Origin: Gammaproteobacteria bacterium
Lineage (GTDB): Bacteria; Pseudomonadota; Gammaproteobacteria; UBA4575
Reading direction: 5' to 3'
Length of the DNA: 64,000 nt
Assembly: GCA_026713925.1 (NCBI GenBank)
Contig: JAPONM010000035.1
Span: forward strand, 124,001-188,000
Part shown: one piece after another, positions 1 to 8,410 of the stretch
Position numbering within the stretch: position 1 is the stretch's first letter
Layout: the number at the start of each line of letters is the position of its first letter
The notes under the pieces: model-generated
What the model was told of the DNA's origin: nothing
The model's database searches: none
The model's input: the letters and a program-made list of their open reading frames with translations, nothing else
Program-made: the position numbers and the translations under genes

Positions 1-237
1 ATTGTCTTGACAGGCGATGTCAGAATTAATCGGTCAAAACTTGACACTGGTCCGCACCCGTTGAACATTACAACGGATACACTGATTGTGTTCCCAGAAG
101 AACAACGTGCTAGTACTGATTCAGCCATCAAGGCTACGCTTGGTTCACAAAATTTTTCATCACATGGTATGAGCCTGGACCTGAATTCAAAAGTACTGCT
201 TTTGCACAGCAATGTTGAAAGTATTTATGAACCTTAG
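1..237 (+). CDS. lptC: LptC, LPS export protein (3' part only)
   Basis: This is the C-terminal part of a protein whose reading frame is open from the first base, so the start lies outside the window. LptC is a bitopic inner-membrane protein that receives lipopolysaccharide from LptB2FG and passes it to LptA in the periplasm. The visible 78 residues fit the C-terminal beta-strand region (a VRINR stretch, then short alternating strands, and an SNVESIYEP end typical of the family). The assignment rests mainly on the genes that follow directly, lptA and lptB, in the usual lptC-lptA-lptB order. The stop lies just inside the start of lptA, which suggests translational coupling. Confidence 0.85.
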   Translation: MVLTGDVRINRSKLDTGPHPLNITTDTLIVFPEEQRASTDSAIKATLGSQNFSSHGMSLDLNSKVLLLHSNVESIYEP

Positions 238-754
238 ACACATACTGTGGCCAGCATGCACGATGGCCTTGATGGCATGCAGTGCATCGCTCATGGCTTA
301 TTCAGATGACTCTAGCAAACCGATCAGCATCACTGCCGATTCTGCCGAAATCGACGATACAGCAGGAACCAGCATTTATCGTGGCAATGTAAGAATTGCA
401 CAAGGCAGTATACTGCTTACAGGCGATATGGTGGTGCTTGAAACTATTAACAAAAAAATTCATAAAATTACATCCGAGGGCAATTTAAGTACATTCAGAC
501 AGGTTAGGGATGACGGGGAAACCGTACATGCACAAGCACAAAAAATGGTATATACAGTTAGCAAGAATGAAGTCGTTTTAACCAAAAATGCCAAACTTAC
601 GGAAGCCGGGAATACTCTTGCAAGTGAAAGAATTGTTTTTCATGTTGACAAGAAAACCGTCAGCGGAGGAAGCCCAGCTGGAAAAGGACGGGTCAGCATT
701 ACAGTTCTTCCTGAAACACTCACAGGCGAAACGCCAGCAGAAACCAGCCACTGA
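227..754 (+). CDS. lptA: LptA, periplasmic LPS transport protein
   Basis: LptA forms the periplasmic bridge that carries LPS from LptC to the outer-membrane LptD/E. The product starts with a signal peptide (MNLRHILWPACTMALMAC) and continues into an OstA-like fold with the family's opening pattern PISITADSAEIDD, then repeated beta strands (YRGNVRIAQGSILLTGD). I chose the ATG at 227, which follows a GAAAG stretch and gives a normal signal peptide. An in-frame ATG at 212 would add five residues and has no ribosome binding site. Either start overlaps the end of lptC. The mature protein is of normal length, about 150 residues, with a Thr/Glu-rich tail. Confidence 0.93.
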   Translation: MNLRHILWPACTMALMACSASLMAYSDDSSKPISITADSAEIDDTAGTSIYRGNVRIAQGSILLTGDMVVLETINKKIHKITSEGNLSTFRQVRDDGETVHAQAQKMVYTVSKNEVVLTKNAKLTEAGNTLASERIVFHVDKKTVSGGSPAGKGRVSITVLPETLTGETPAETSH

Positions 755-796
755 TCCCGTAATCTGCCTGACCGGGATGATCGAAATGCCTGCAGC

Positions 797-1534
797 ATGA
801 ATACTCTACGTGCAGAAAATTTACGTAAGAGGTTCAATACACAAGTAGTCGTCGAGCATGCCAGCCTGTCCGTTCAATCCAGTGAAATTGTCGGCCTACT
901 AGGCCCGAATGGGGCCGGCAAAACTACATGCTTTTATATGCTTGCAGGGTTGCTTCGCTCAAACAGTGGAAAGATCACTTTGAATGATATGGATATCACG
1001 CATATGCCCATGCACATGCGTGCCAGACATGGAATCGGATACTTGCCTCAGGAGCCATCCATTTTCCGTGGTCTAACAATTGAGCAAAATGTCATGACAA
1101 GTCTCGAGGCACGTGGTGACTTGAACAAAAACCAGCGTAGGCAGGTATGTGATACTCTCTTGACAGACTTAAGGATCGAACATATTCGTGACCACAAGGG
1201 TGCACGCCTGTCAGGCGGAGAAAGGCGCCGTGCGGAAATTGCCCGTACACTGGCAATGAAACCCAAGTTCATTCTACTTGATGAGCCATTTACAGGCGTG
1301 GACCCCATATCTGTCAAGGATATACAACGGATTCTCAAAGACTTGTGTACCAGAGGTATAGGTTTACTGATTACTGACCACAATGTCCGTGAGACTCTAA
1401 GTATATGCAATCGCGCCTATATTCTTAGTGAGGGACGCATGCTGGCAGAAGGCTCTCCTTCCAGCATCTTGGATAATCAACAGGTACGCAGTGTTTATCT
1501 TGGCACCCACTTTTCTCTTGGCCTGCATGACTGA
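797..1534 (+). CDS. lptB: LptB, LPS export ABC transporter ATPase
   Basis: LptB is the cytoplasmic ATPase of the LptB2FG transporter that extracts lipopolysaccharide from the inner membrane. At 245 residues it has the full set of ABC motifs: Walker [10 protein letters not shown] (about 36-44), Q-loop YLPQEPSIF (about 83-91), signature LSGGERRR (about 138-145), Walker B FILLDEP (about 158-164) and an H-loop in [11 protein letters not shown]. These match the LptB subfamily closely. It lies 42 bases after lptA and before rpoN, the common gammaproteobacterial order. LptF and LptG are not in the window; they usually lie elsewhere. Confidence 0.97.
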   Translation: MNTLRAENLRKRFNTQVVVEHASLSVQSSEIVGLLGPNGAGKTTCFYMLAGLLRSNSGKITLNDMDITHMPMHMRARHGIGYLPQEPSIFRGLTIEQNVMTSLEARGDLNKNQRRQVCDTLLTDLRIEHIRDHKGARLSGGERRRAEIARTLAMKPKFILLDEPFTGVDPISVKDIQRILKDLCTRGIGLLITDHNVRETLSICNRAYILSEGRMLAEGSPSSILDNQQVRSVYLGTHFSLGLHD

Positions 1535-1660
1535 TTGCTGACAACCTGAACAACCTGATTTCTGAACAGAGCTCCAGTGGCCCAGCCAACACTGACTAGC
1601 ATCCTGTTTGGTTCATAATTTCTCAACATGCGCGGGCAATTTTCATGCCATAATTCAGGT

Positions 1661-3124
1661 ATGTTGAAGCCCACCCTGCAAGTCCGTCTTGGTCAGCAAT
1701 TGACTATGACGCAGCAGTTGCGACAGGCCATCCGCCTGCTACAACTGTCATCACTGGAACTCAAAGCTGAAATCCAGGAGGCTTTTGAGTCCAACCCCCT
1801 GCTGGAAACTGAAGAAAGCAGTGAATTTGAGACTGATGCAGCAGAACGAGAGGCAGCCGAACAGGTTGATCTTGAAATCCAGACAGCCATCAAAGATGAT
1901 CTGCTGCCAAGCGAACTCGCTGTGGACAGCCAATGGGATGATATTTATGAGCCTTCCTATACATCAGCAACCAGCCATCACCAGACTAACGATTATTTTG
2001 ATTACCTGGAAGCCCAGAACACAGTGGATCATGGCTCCTTGCAAAAGCATCTGTTGTGGCAACTTGAACTTAGCGCACTTTCTAACCAAGACCTCATGAT
2101 TGCAGCAACTTTAGTCAATGCGTTGGATGAATCCGGTTATTTGCATGAGCCGCTGGAAGGTATTCATGAAAACCTGAACCAGACGCATGAAATCGAATTG
2201 GATGAGATCGAGGCTGCGCTTAAATTTGTTCAGTGCCTTGATCCGGTCGGCTGTGGCACGCGATGCCTTCAGGAATGTTTAGAAGTACAACTGAAGCAAA
2301 TACCTGATACGACCCCCTTCCTGTCACAAGCGCAGTCTATCGTAAGCAGGCACCTTGACCTTGTTGGGATGAGAGACTATGAGAAATTGGCTATAAAGAG
2401 TGGGCTTAGTCTTGAGGAAATTCAGAATGCGGTCGTGTTAATACAATCCCTGCACCCTAAGCCTGGGGACTTAATTACTGCACAAAAACCTGAATACATT
2501 GTACCGGATGTATATGTTGAAAGATACGAGGGAGTTTGGCAGGTGCGGCTCAATACGAACGCTACTCCGAAGCTAAGCATCAACAATGTATACTCAAGTA
2601 TGATCAAATACCTAGTAAACAGTGAGGCAGATTATATGCGTAACCAGCTGCAGGAAGCACGCTGGCTGATCAAGAGTATACAGCATCGCAACAATACACT
2701 ATTACGTGTTGCAACTTCCATTGTCAGACATCAGAAAGCATTCTTTGAGCTCGGTGAGGAAGCTATGCAGCCTTTAGTCTTGAAAGATATTGCCGATGAA
2801 CTGGATTTGCATGAATCTACCATCTCACGGGCAACCACCAGCAAGTACATGGATTCCCCTAGGGGTATCTTTGAGTTCAAATATTTTTTTTCAAGTCACG
2901 TCAACACAAGTGATGGAGGAACATGTTCAGCCACCGCGATCAAGGCAATGATAAAAAAGCTTGTCAAGGAAGAAAGCCAGGGAAAACCTTTAAGTGACAG
3001 TAAGATTGCCGCTCTGCTGAAGCAAGAAGGTGTCAGTGTAGCACGCCGCACCATTGCCAAATATCGTGAATTCCTTGGCATCCCGCCATCCAACGAACGC
3101 CGACTTTCACCTAAATCTTTTTAG
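1661..3124 (+). CDS. rpoN: RNA polymerase sigma-54 factor RpoN
   Basis: Alternative sigma factor that directs RNA polymerase to -24/-12 promoters and needs an AAA+ activator. Region I is the Gln/Leu-rich start (LGQQLTMTQQLRQAIRLLQL). The core-binding domain follows, and the C-terminus has the DNA-binding helix-turn-helix and the RpoN box ARRTIAKYREFLGIP. The ATG at 1661 begins with the family-typical MLKPTLQVRLGQ; an in-frame ATG at 1628 would add 11 unlikely residues. The resulting 487 residues is the usual length. It stands between lptB and hpf, as in many Proteobacteria, where the following pts genes link it to nitrogen and carbon status. No obvious sigma-54 promoter was found in the window. 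Confidence 0.97.
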   Translation: MLKPTLQVRLGQQLTMTQQLRQAIRLLQLSSLELKAEIQEAFESNPLLETEESSEFETDAAEREAAEQVDLEIQTAIKDDLLPSELAVDSQWDDIYEPSYTSATSHHQTNDYFDYLEAQNTVDHGSLQKHLLWQLELSALSNQDLMIAATLVNALDESGYLHEPLEGIHENLNQTHEIELDEIEAALKFVQCLDPVGCGTRCLQECLEVQLKQIPDTTPFLSQAQSIVSRHLDLVGMRDYEKLAIKSGLSLEEIQNAVVLIQSLHPKPGDLITAQKPEYIVPDVYVERYEGVWQVRLNTNATPKLSINNVYSSMIKYLVNSEADYMRNQLQEARWLIKSIQHRNNTLLRVATSIVRHQKAFFELGEEAMQPLVLKDIADELDLHESTISRATTSKYMDSPRGIFEFKYFFSSHVNTSDGGTCSATAIKAMIKKLVKEESQGKPLSDSKIAALLKQEGVSVARRTIAKYREFLGIPPSNERRLSPKSF

Positions 3125-3173
3125 TATATTGTGTCTATGCGCCACTTGAATCTGCACTGAATAAGGAATAATT

Positions 3174-3494
3174 ATGCAAATAGATATCACTGGTCACCAT
3201 CTTAAAGTGACTACCGCCTTAAGAAATTATGTTGAAAAGAAATTCAAACGACTAACCAAGCATTTTGATAATGTAATCAATATTCACGTTGTCCTGACAG
3301 TTGAGAAACTGACCCACAAGGCTGAAGCATCATTACATGTACGTGGCAACAGGATTTTTGCCAACTCAAACAACGAAGGCATGTACGCAGCCGTAGACTC
3401 CCTAGTTGACAAGCTGGACCGCCAGATTGTCAAACACAAGGAAAAATTAAAAGATCATCACCAAGACGAAGTACGGCATCACACAACTCATTGA
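3174..3494 (+). CDS. hpf: Ribosome hibernation promoting factor, short form
   Basis: This 106-residue protein is of the short HPF/YhbH type. It binds the decoding centre of the 30S subunit in starved cells and helps form inactive 100S ribosomes. The sequence begins MQIDITGHHLKVTTALRNYV and has the conserved KKFKRLTKHFDNVI helix and basic surface, ending in a His-rich tail (HHQDEVRHHTTH). It lacks the C-terminal dimerisation domain of long HPF. The start follows AATAAGGAATAATT, a good ribosome binding site. Its place between rpoN and ptsN is the standard one. Confidence 0.95.
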   Translation: MQIDITGHHLKVTTALRNYVEKKFKRLTKHFDNVINIHVVLTVEKLTHKAEASLHVRGNRIFANSNNEGMYAAVDSLVDKLDRQIVKHKEKLKDHHQDEVRHHTTH

Positions 3495-3512
3495 TACTTC
3501 ATTTTTCAGATT

Positions 3513-3980
3513 ATGCTCCTCAAGGACTACATCTCTGAAGAAGGGATAATATTTGCCTCATCGGTCAGCAGCAAAAAAAGAGCTCTGGAACTCCTCAGTG
3601 AGGCACTTGCAAAACAGGACTCAGGATTGACTAAAAGCAAGATATTGAATGCCTTACTGGCTAGAGAGAAGCTTGGCTGCACAGGACTCGGGAAGGGAAT
3701 TGCAATCCCGCATTGCCGAATGGCTGAAATTAAAAATACTCATGTTGCAATGCTCAAACTGAACGATGGCGTCGAATTTGAATCCAGTGATGGCTTGGCT
3801 GTCAAATTTCTTTTCTGCATGGTGGTACCCGAAAACGCAGCAGATGACCAGCTTCGATTGCTGGCTGGCCTTGCCAAACTTTTGGATAATGACCAGGTTC
3901 GCCAATCTATTGAAAAATGCTACCATGCCAGTTGTCTTTACGAGCTGCTGTGTCAGGACCCAGAGGATCTTGCCGTTTGA
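3513..3980 (+). CDS. ptsN: PtsN, nitrogen-regulatory PTS component EIIA(Ntr)
   Basis: This is the last phosphate acceptor of the regulatory PTS; in other Proteobacteria its phosphorylation state affects potassium transport and sigma-54-linked regulation. The 155-residue protein is a single EIIA(Fru/Ntr) domain with the phosphorylatable His67 in the motif KGIAIPHCRM. It lies 18 bases after hpf. No PTS permease (EIIB/EIIC) is nearby, so signalling rather than sugar transport is the likely role. It probably receives phosphate from the HPr and EI encoded about 3 kb downstream. Confidence 0.95.
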   Translation: MLLKDYISEEGIIFASSVSSKKRALELLSEALAKQDSGLTKSKILNALLAREKLGCTGLGKGIAIPHCRMAEIKNTHVAMLKLNDGVEFESSDGLAVKFLFCMVVPENAADDQLRLLAGLAKLLDNDQVRQSIEKCYHASCLYELLCQDPEDLAV

Positions 3981-4057
3981 TTCTGTAAGAACGGAAACAT
4001 AGTACAAACCAGACCACTACCGTGCATGCACGTTAAGAGTAATCAAGCACACGCCTG

Positions 4058-5017
4058 ATGACAGGGTCAAAGTTAAAACTAGACTCAGTTGTCTTGACTG
4101 CAAGGAGTCTGTTTTCAAAGAAAAAAACAGATTTGAAGCTGACTTGGTGGGCAGGAAACCAGCACAGCCTTAAGGGGTTCACACGGTTTCCATTCATTTC
4201 CTCAAAATCAGGCCTGGTCGGTTATTTTAATCCTACATCCCCGAATCATGTGCAGATCCTTGGTGAAGCAGAACTGAAATTCTTCAAGGAAGTGGAGCCT
4301 GCTGTTCTGGAAACTGCATTAGGCCAGCTTTTCCAAGGGAAATCGTCGGCTATATTTATCGCTAACGGCTTAAAGCCTCCAGAAGTTTTCAGAAAGTTTT
4401 CTGAATCACACGACCTTCCAGTTATTTGTTCATTGCTCCCTGGTAATGAATTAATCGATCAGTTACAGCATTTTCTGTCTAAGGAGTTAGTTGCAAAATC
4501 CATATTGCATGGAGTATTCATGGAAATAATGAGTGTCGGTGTACTGATCACAGGGCAAAGCGGCCTGGGCAAAAGTGAGCTTGCATTGGATCTGGTGAGC
4601 CGGGGGCACCGACTGATAGCTGATGATGCTCCGGAATTTACCCGCGCTGCACCGGATGCAGTGAATGGAACCTGTCCAGACTTGTTGAAGAACTTTCTTG
4701 AAGTGCGAGGCTTGGGAATATTAAATATACGCAAAATGTATGGCGCCAAGGCAATCAAGCCAAACGAATACTTGGGACTGATCATCAAACTTCTTTCTCC
4801 GGATCTGGACAATTCGGAAACTGAAGATCGGAGTCGTTTAATGGAAAGAAGTACCGACGTGCTCGGTGTCAGTATCCCTACCATACCCCTTGCCGTAGCC
4901 TTGGGCAGGAATCTTGCAGTTCTGGTTGAAGCTGCAGTACGTGACCATATGCTGATCAAGCATGGCTATATTGCAAGTAGAGAGTTGAGTGAAAACCAGA
5001 AAAAACAGATGCAGTAG
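4058..5017 (+). CDS. hprK: HPr kinase/phosphorylase
   Basis: Bifunctional enzyme that phosphorylates and dephosphorylates HPr on Ser46. It has the N-terminal HprK domain (about 1-130) and a C-terminal kinase domain with P-loop GQSGLGKS (about 165-172) followed by LIADD. The family signature FLEVRGLGILNI and the C-terminal GRNLAVLVEAAVRDH are both present. At 319 residues it is full length. Its substrate site is intact in the downstream HPr (Ser46). The stop is followed directly by the rapZ start codon, so the two are surely cotranscribed. HprK is absent from enteric bacteria but accompanies this cluster in beta- and some gammaproteobacteria. Confidence 0.95.
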   Translation: MTGSKLKLDSVVLTARSLFSKKKTDLKLTWWAGNQHSLKGFTRFPFISSKSGLVGYFNPTSPNHVQILGEAELKFFKEVEPAVLETALGQLFQGKSSAIFIANGLKPPEVFRKFSESHDLPVICSLLPGNELIDQLQHFLSKELVAKSILHGVFMEIMSVGVLITGQSGLGKSELALDLVSRGHRLIADDAPEFTRAAPDAVNGTCPDLLKNFLEVRGLGILNIRKMYGAKAIKPNEYLGLIIKLLSPDLDNSETEDRSRLMERSTDVLGVSIPTIPLAVALGRNLAVLVEAAVRDHMLIKHGYIASRELSENQKKQMQ

Positions 5018-5887
5018 ATGCTGATGAAACTGGTGATAGTAAGTGGCCTGTCCGGCTCAGGGAAATCGGTTGCAATCAATACCCTTGAGGATAATGATTT
5101 TTACTGTATCGATAACATGCCGTTAAGTATGCTACCGATCTTTACCGAACAGCTGACCACGGCCCCGTCCAATCTTTATGAAAGGGTTGCAATTGGAGTT
5201 GATGCGCGTAGCGTCAGTCAGGATACCCATGCATTTCCAAATATCATCAAACAGTTCAAACAACAGGATTTTGATCTTGAGCTTGTATATCTGGAAGCCA
5301 GTGAAGAGGCTTTGGTACAACGTTACAGGGAAACGGGGCGCAAGCATCCGTTCACCAAAAGCGGACTGCCGCTCATCGATGCAATTCATACAGAAAAACA
5401 GATCCTGGCAGAGGTTATACTACTTGCAGACATCTGTATTGATACTACCCTTACCAATGTGCGGCAATTACGCTCCATCATTACCGACCAGGTTTGCCGA
5501 AACAAATCTGCGACGCTAACCCTATTACTACAGTCCTTTGGCTTCAAGTACAGTGTTCCAAACGACTCAAATTATGTATTCGATGTTCGCTTCCTGCCCA
5601 ACCCATATTGGGAACAGCATTTACGTAATCTCACCGGCTATCATCCGGAAGTTATTGATTACTTGCAATCTCATGAAGAAGTAAAGCAAATGATCCGTTC
5701 CATAGGTGATTTTATCGAGCACTGGACTCCGCACTTCTCCCGAGAAAGCCGGAATTACCTGTGTATTTCCATCGGCTGTACTGGTGGGCAACATCGTTCG
5801 GTGCACATTGCCGAGTTTCTTGCAGACCGCTTCAGAAAATCTTCAGATAAACACGTATTGGTCAGGCACCGCGATTTAAAATACTGA
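5018..5887 (+). CDS. rapZ: RapZ, nucleotide-binding RNase adapter protein
   Basis: RapZ-type protein. In Escherichia coli it binds the small RNA GlmZ and delivers it to RNase E, controlling glucosamine-6-phosphate synthase. The 289-residue product has an N-terminal Walker A motif GLSGSGKS (10-17), the family motif DFYCIDNMP, and the C-terminal RNA-binding and sensing domain with CTGGQHRSVHIAEFLA. It begins on the base after the hprK stop. Whether a GlmZ-like RNA exists here cannot be judged from this window; in many bacteria the protein's targets are unknown. Confidence 0.95.
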   Translation: MLMKLVIVSGLSGSGKSVAINTLEDNDFYCIDNMPLSMLPIFTEQLTTAPSNLYERVAIGVDARSVSQDTHAFPNIIKQFKQQDFDLELVYLEASEEALVQRYRETGRKHPFTKSGLPLIDAIHTEKQILAEVILLADICIDTTLTNVRQLRSIITDQVCRNKSATLTLLLQSFGFKYSVPNDSNYVFDVRFLPNPYWEQHLRNLTGYHPEVIDYLQSHEEVKQMIRSIGDFIEHWTPHFSRESRNYLCISIGCTGGQHRSVHIAEFLADRFRKSSDKHVLVRHRDLKY

Positions 5888-5888
5888 T

Positions 5889-6287
5889 ATGTCTGTATCC
5901 ATACTCACTGTGACACATGGCAAATTGGGGAATGAGTTGCTTGACACAACTGAATCAATGCTTGACTCGCCGCTCCCCTTGACGTGCCAGTCACTCTCTG
6001 TGACCAATACCTGTAATGCTGACGAGTTGCTGTCAAGAGCCCAGAACCTTTGTGCTGAAATTGATGAAGGGGATGGAGTACTAGTTTTGACAGATATATT
6101 TGGTTCAACACCAAGTAACATCTGCAACAAAATTGACACGGTTACGAATATACGCGTGCTTGCGGGACTGAGTTTGCCGATGTTGATTCGTACCATGAAT
6201 TATCCAGATTTAAGTCTGGACAAGCTTGCAGAAAAAGCCCTGAGCGGTGCCCGAGACGGCATTGTTGACTGCAGCATGAAAAGGTAA
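5889..6287 (+). CDS. PTS EIIA component, mannose family
   Basis: A 132-residue single-domain EIIA of the mannose family with the phosphorylatable His10 in TVTHGKLGNEL and the conserved LTDIFGSTPSN loop. In organisms with hprK-ptsH-ptsI next to it and no matching EIIB/C/D, this protein is thought to be a signalling phosphate sink rather than a transporter part. It starts two bases after rapZ and ends six bases before the HPr gene, so the three are in one transcript. The function here is inferred from family and context. Confidence 0.92.
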   Translation: MSVSILTVTHGKLGNELLDTTESMLDSPLPLTCQSLSVTNTCNADELLSRAQNLCAEIDEGDGVLVLTDIFGSTPSNICNKIDTVTNIRVLAGLSLPMLIRTMNYPDLSLDKLAEKALSGARDGIVDCSMKR

Positions 6288-6292
6288 AGCCT

Positions 6293-6562
6293 GTGACCAG
6301 CAAAGAATTAACCATTATTAATAAGCTGGGGCTGCATGCACGTGCCGCAGCAAAATTGGTAGCTTTAGCTTCAACCTTCCAAAGCAAAATACTGCTTGAA
6401 AAAGACACCAAGGAAGTAAATGGGAAAAGTATCATGGGGGTCATGATGTTGGCGGCGAGCCAACATGCTGTAGTAACTGTCACCGCGTCCGGTAACGATG
6501 AGCAGGACGCTATAGCTGCCATTGAGAACCTGATCAACAATTATTTTGATGAAGAAGAGTAA
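6293..6562 (+). CDS. ptsH: HPr phosphocarrier protein
   Basis: An 89-residue phosphocarrier that takes phosphate from EI and hands it to the EIIA proteins. The catalytic histidine is His15 in LGLHARAAAKL, and the regulatory serine recognised by HPr kinase is Ser46 in NGKSIMGVMML; both are at the canonical positions. It starts with GTG, five bases after the EIIA stop. The intact Ser46 together with hprK indicates a working kinase/phosphorylase switch. It could equally be called NPr (ptsO). Confidence 0.95.
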   Translation: MTSKELTIINKLGLHARAAAKLVALASTFQSKILLEKDTKEVNGKSIMGVMMLAASQHAVVTVTASGNDEQDAIAAIENLINNYFDEEE

Positions 6563-6586
6563 ATTACTCATAAATAGATTTCTGTT

Positions 6587-8326
6587 ATGGCACTGATTAT
6601 CTCTGGAATCGATGTATCAAAAGGTATCGCAATAGGCAAAGTGCACTTGCTGAATCGCGGGGCACCGGAAGTATTTGAACATAAGCTTAAAGAACACGAA
6701 ATCAAATCAGAAATCAAACGTTTTCAGAATGCGGTTGATGACGCCAGCAACCACCTGCGCAGCATCCGAGAAACAATTCCGGAAGATGCACCCACAGAAA
6801 TTGCTACATTTATCGATTCACATATTCTCATGGTCGAAGACTCTATGCTGCGTAAAGTGCCGGTTGAGATTATCCGGGAACAGCATTGCAATGCAGAATG
6901 GGCACTGAAAAACCAGCATGACAAGCTGGTCTCCGTGTTTGAGCAAATGGAGGATGACTATCTGCGTACACGGATCAATGATGTAGAACATGTCATCAAT
7001 CTGATTCAGCAGATCCTTAAAGACCAGCAGTATACGGCACAGATAGACATACAACCACTCAAAGGTCGCATCGTCGTTGCAGACGACCTTACGCCTGCAG
7101 ATACTGTTCTCATGCAAAACCAGAGCATCGCAGGCTTTGTCACCGAGCTTGGTGGCCCCTTGTCTCACACAGCAATTTTAGCCCGCAGCCTAGGCATCCC
7201 GGCTGTTGTCGGAATTCAGGATGCACGTCCGCTCCTGCAGCAGGAAGAGCTAGTGATTGTTGATGGTGGCATTGGCATGGTATTGGCCGGCGTCGGACAT
7301 AAAACAATCGAAGATTATCGACGCAGACAACGCAAACAAAAAGAAGCTCGACGCAAGCTGCGTGCGCTACGTGATGTCTCGGCCAAAACACGTGATGGAC
7401 AGCGCATTATCCTGCAGGCCAACATAGAACTTGCCGAGGATGTGAGTGCACTCAAACAATCCGGGGCAGAAGGTGTAGGTCTGTATCGCACGGAATTTCT
7501 TTATATCGATCGCGAGGAACCTGCAGACGAGGTCGAACAGCTCAACGCTTACCGCAAAATTATCCGCGTATTGAAAGGCAAACCACTAACCATACGCACC
7601 CTTGACTTAGGTGCTGAAAAAGAATTTGACCCCAATTTTCAGGGTCCACTAACCCAGAATCCTGCTTTGGGTTTGCGTGCAATACGCCGATCCTTAAAAG
7701 ACACCGGGCTGTTCAAGCAGCAATTGCGCGCAATTTTGCGCGCCTCTTCGAGTGGACCTGTCCGAATTCTGTTACCCATGGTCACGAGCCACATAGAACT
7801 TGTCCAGTCGTTATCTGTACTCAAGCAGGCGAGCAGGGAACTGGAAAGCGAACAACATCAATTTGATCCAGACATTCCGGTCGGTGCCATGATAGAAGTC
7901 CCTGCAGCTGCGCTTTCAGCCAACATTCTTGCAAAACAACTTGACTTCCTGTCTATCGGAACCAATGACTTGATTCAGTATACTCTTGCCATTGACCGTA
8001 TAGATGACCAAGTAAACTATCTGTATGATCCACTGCACCCATCTGTACTCAAGCTTATCAATCTGACTTTGCAAGCGGGTCGACGGGCAGAAATTCCCGT
8101 AGCAATGTGCGGTGAAATGGCAGGAGATCCGCGCTACACACGGCTCCTTCTGGGCATGGGACTACAAGAATTCAGCGCTCCCCCTTCCAGTTTGCTTGAA
8201 ATCAAGCAGATTGTTAACCGAAGTAGAATTTCGGAGCTGAAAAAACCGGCAATGAGAATCCTGAATACAACTGTACCAGACCGGATTGTTTCCATGGTCG
8301 ATGCCCTGAACGATCAACCATACTGA
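6587..8326 (+). CDS. ptsI: PTS enzyme I, PEP-protein phosphotransferase
   Basis: Enzyme I draws phosphate from phosphoenolpyruvate and passes it to HPr. At 579 residues it is the standard EI without a GAF domain, so it is not the PtsP (EI-Ntr) form. The N-terminal domain carries the phosphorylated His194 in GGPLSHTAILARS. The C-terminal TIM barrel has the PEP site motifs GVGLYRTEFLY, AMIEVPAAAL and DFLSIGTNDLIQYTLAIDR. It lies 24 bases after HPr and closes the regulatory PTS block. Confidence 0.96.
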   Translation: MALIISGIDVSKGIAIGKVHLLNRGAPEVFEHKLKEHEIKSEIKRFQNAVDDASNHLRSIRETIPEDAPTEIATFIDSHILMVEDSMLRKVPVEIIREQHCNAEWALKNQHDKLVSVFEQMEDDYLRTRINDVEHVINLIQQILKDQQYTAQIDIQPLKGRIVVADDLTPADTVLMQNQSIAGFVTELGGPLSHTAILARSLGIPAVVGIQDARPLLQQEELVIVDGGIGMVLAGVGHKTIEDYRRRQRKQKEARRKLRALRDVSAKTRDGQRIILQANIELAEDVSALKQSGAEGVGLYRTEFLYIDREEPADEVEQLNAYRKIIRVLKGKPLTIRTLDLGAEKEFDPNFQGPLTQNPALGLRAIRRSLKDTGLFKQQLRAILRASSSGPVRILLPMVTSHIELVQSLSVLKQASRELESEQHQFDPDIPVGAMIEVPAAALSANILAKQLDFLSIGTNDLIQYTLAIDRIDDQVNYLYDPLHPSVLKLINLTLQAGRRAEIPVAMCGEMAGDPRYTRLLLGMGLQEFSAPPSSLLEIKQIVNRSRISELKKPAMRILNTTVPDRIVSMVDALNDQPY

Positions 8327-8410
8327 CTTCTAAAGTCCACGTTTTGGCAGCCCCTGTCAAAGCAGTTACACTTGCCATGTATTGTCACAGTCTATAGACG
8401 TCCAGCAAAG

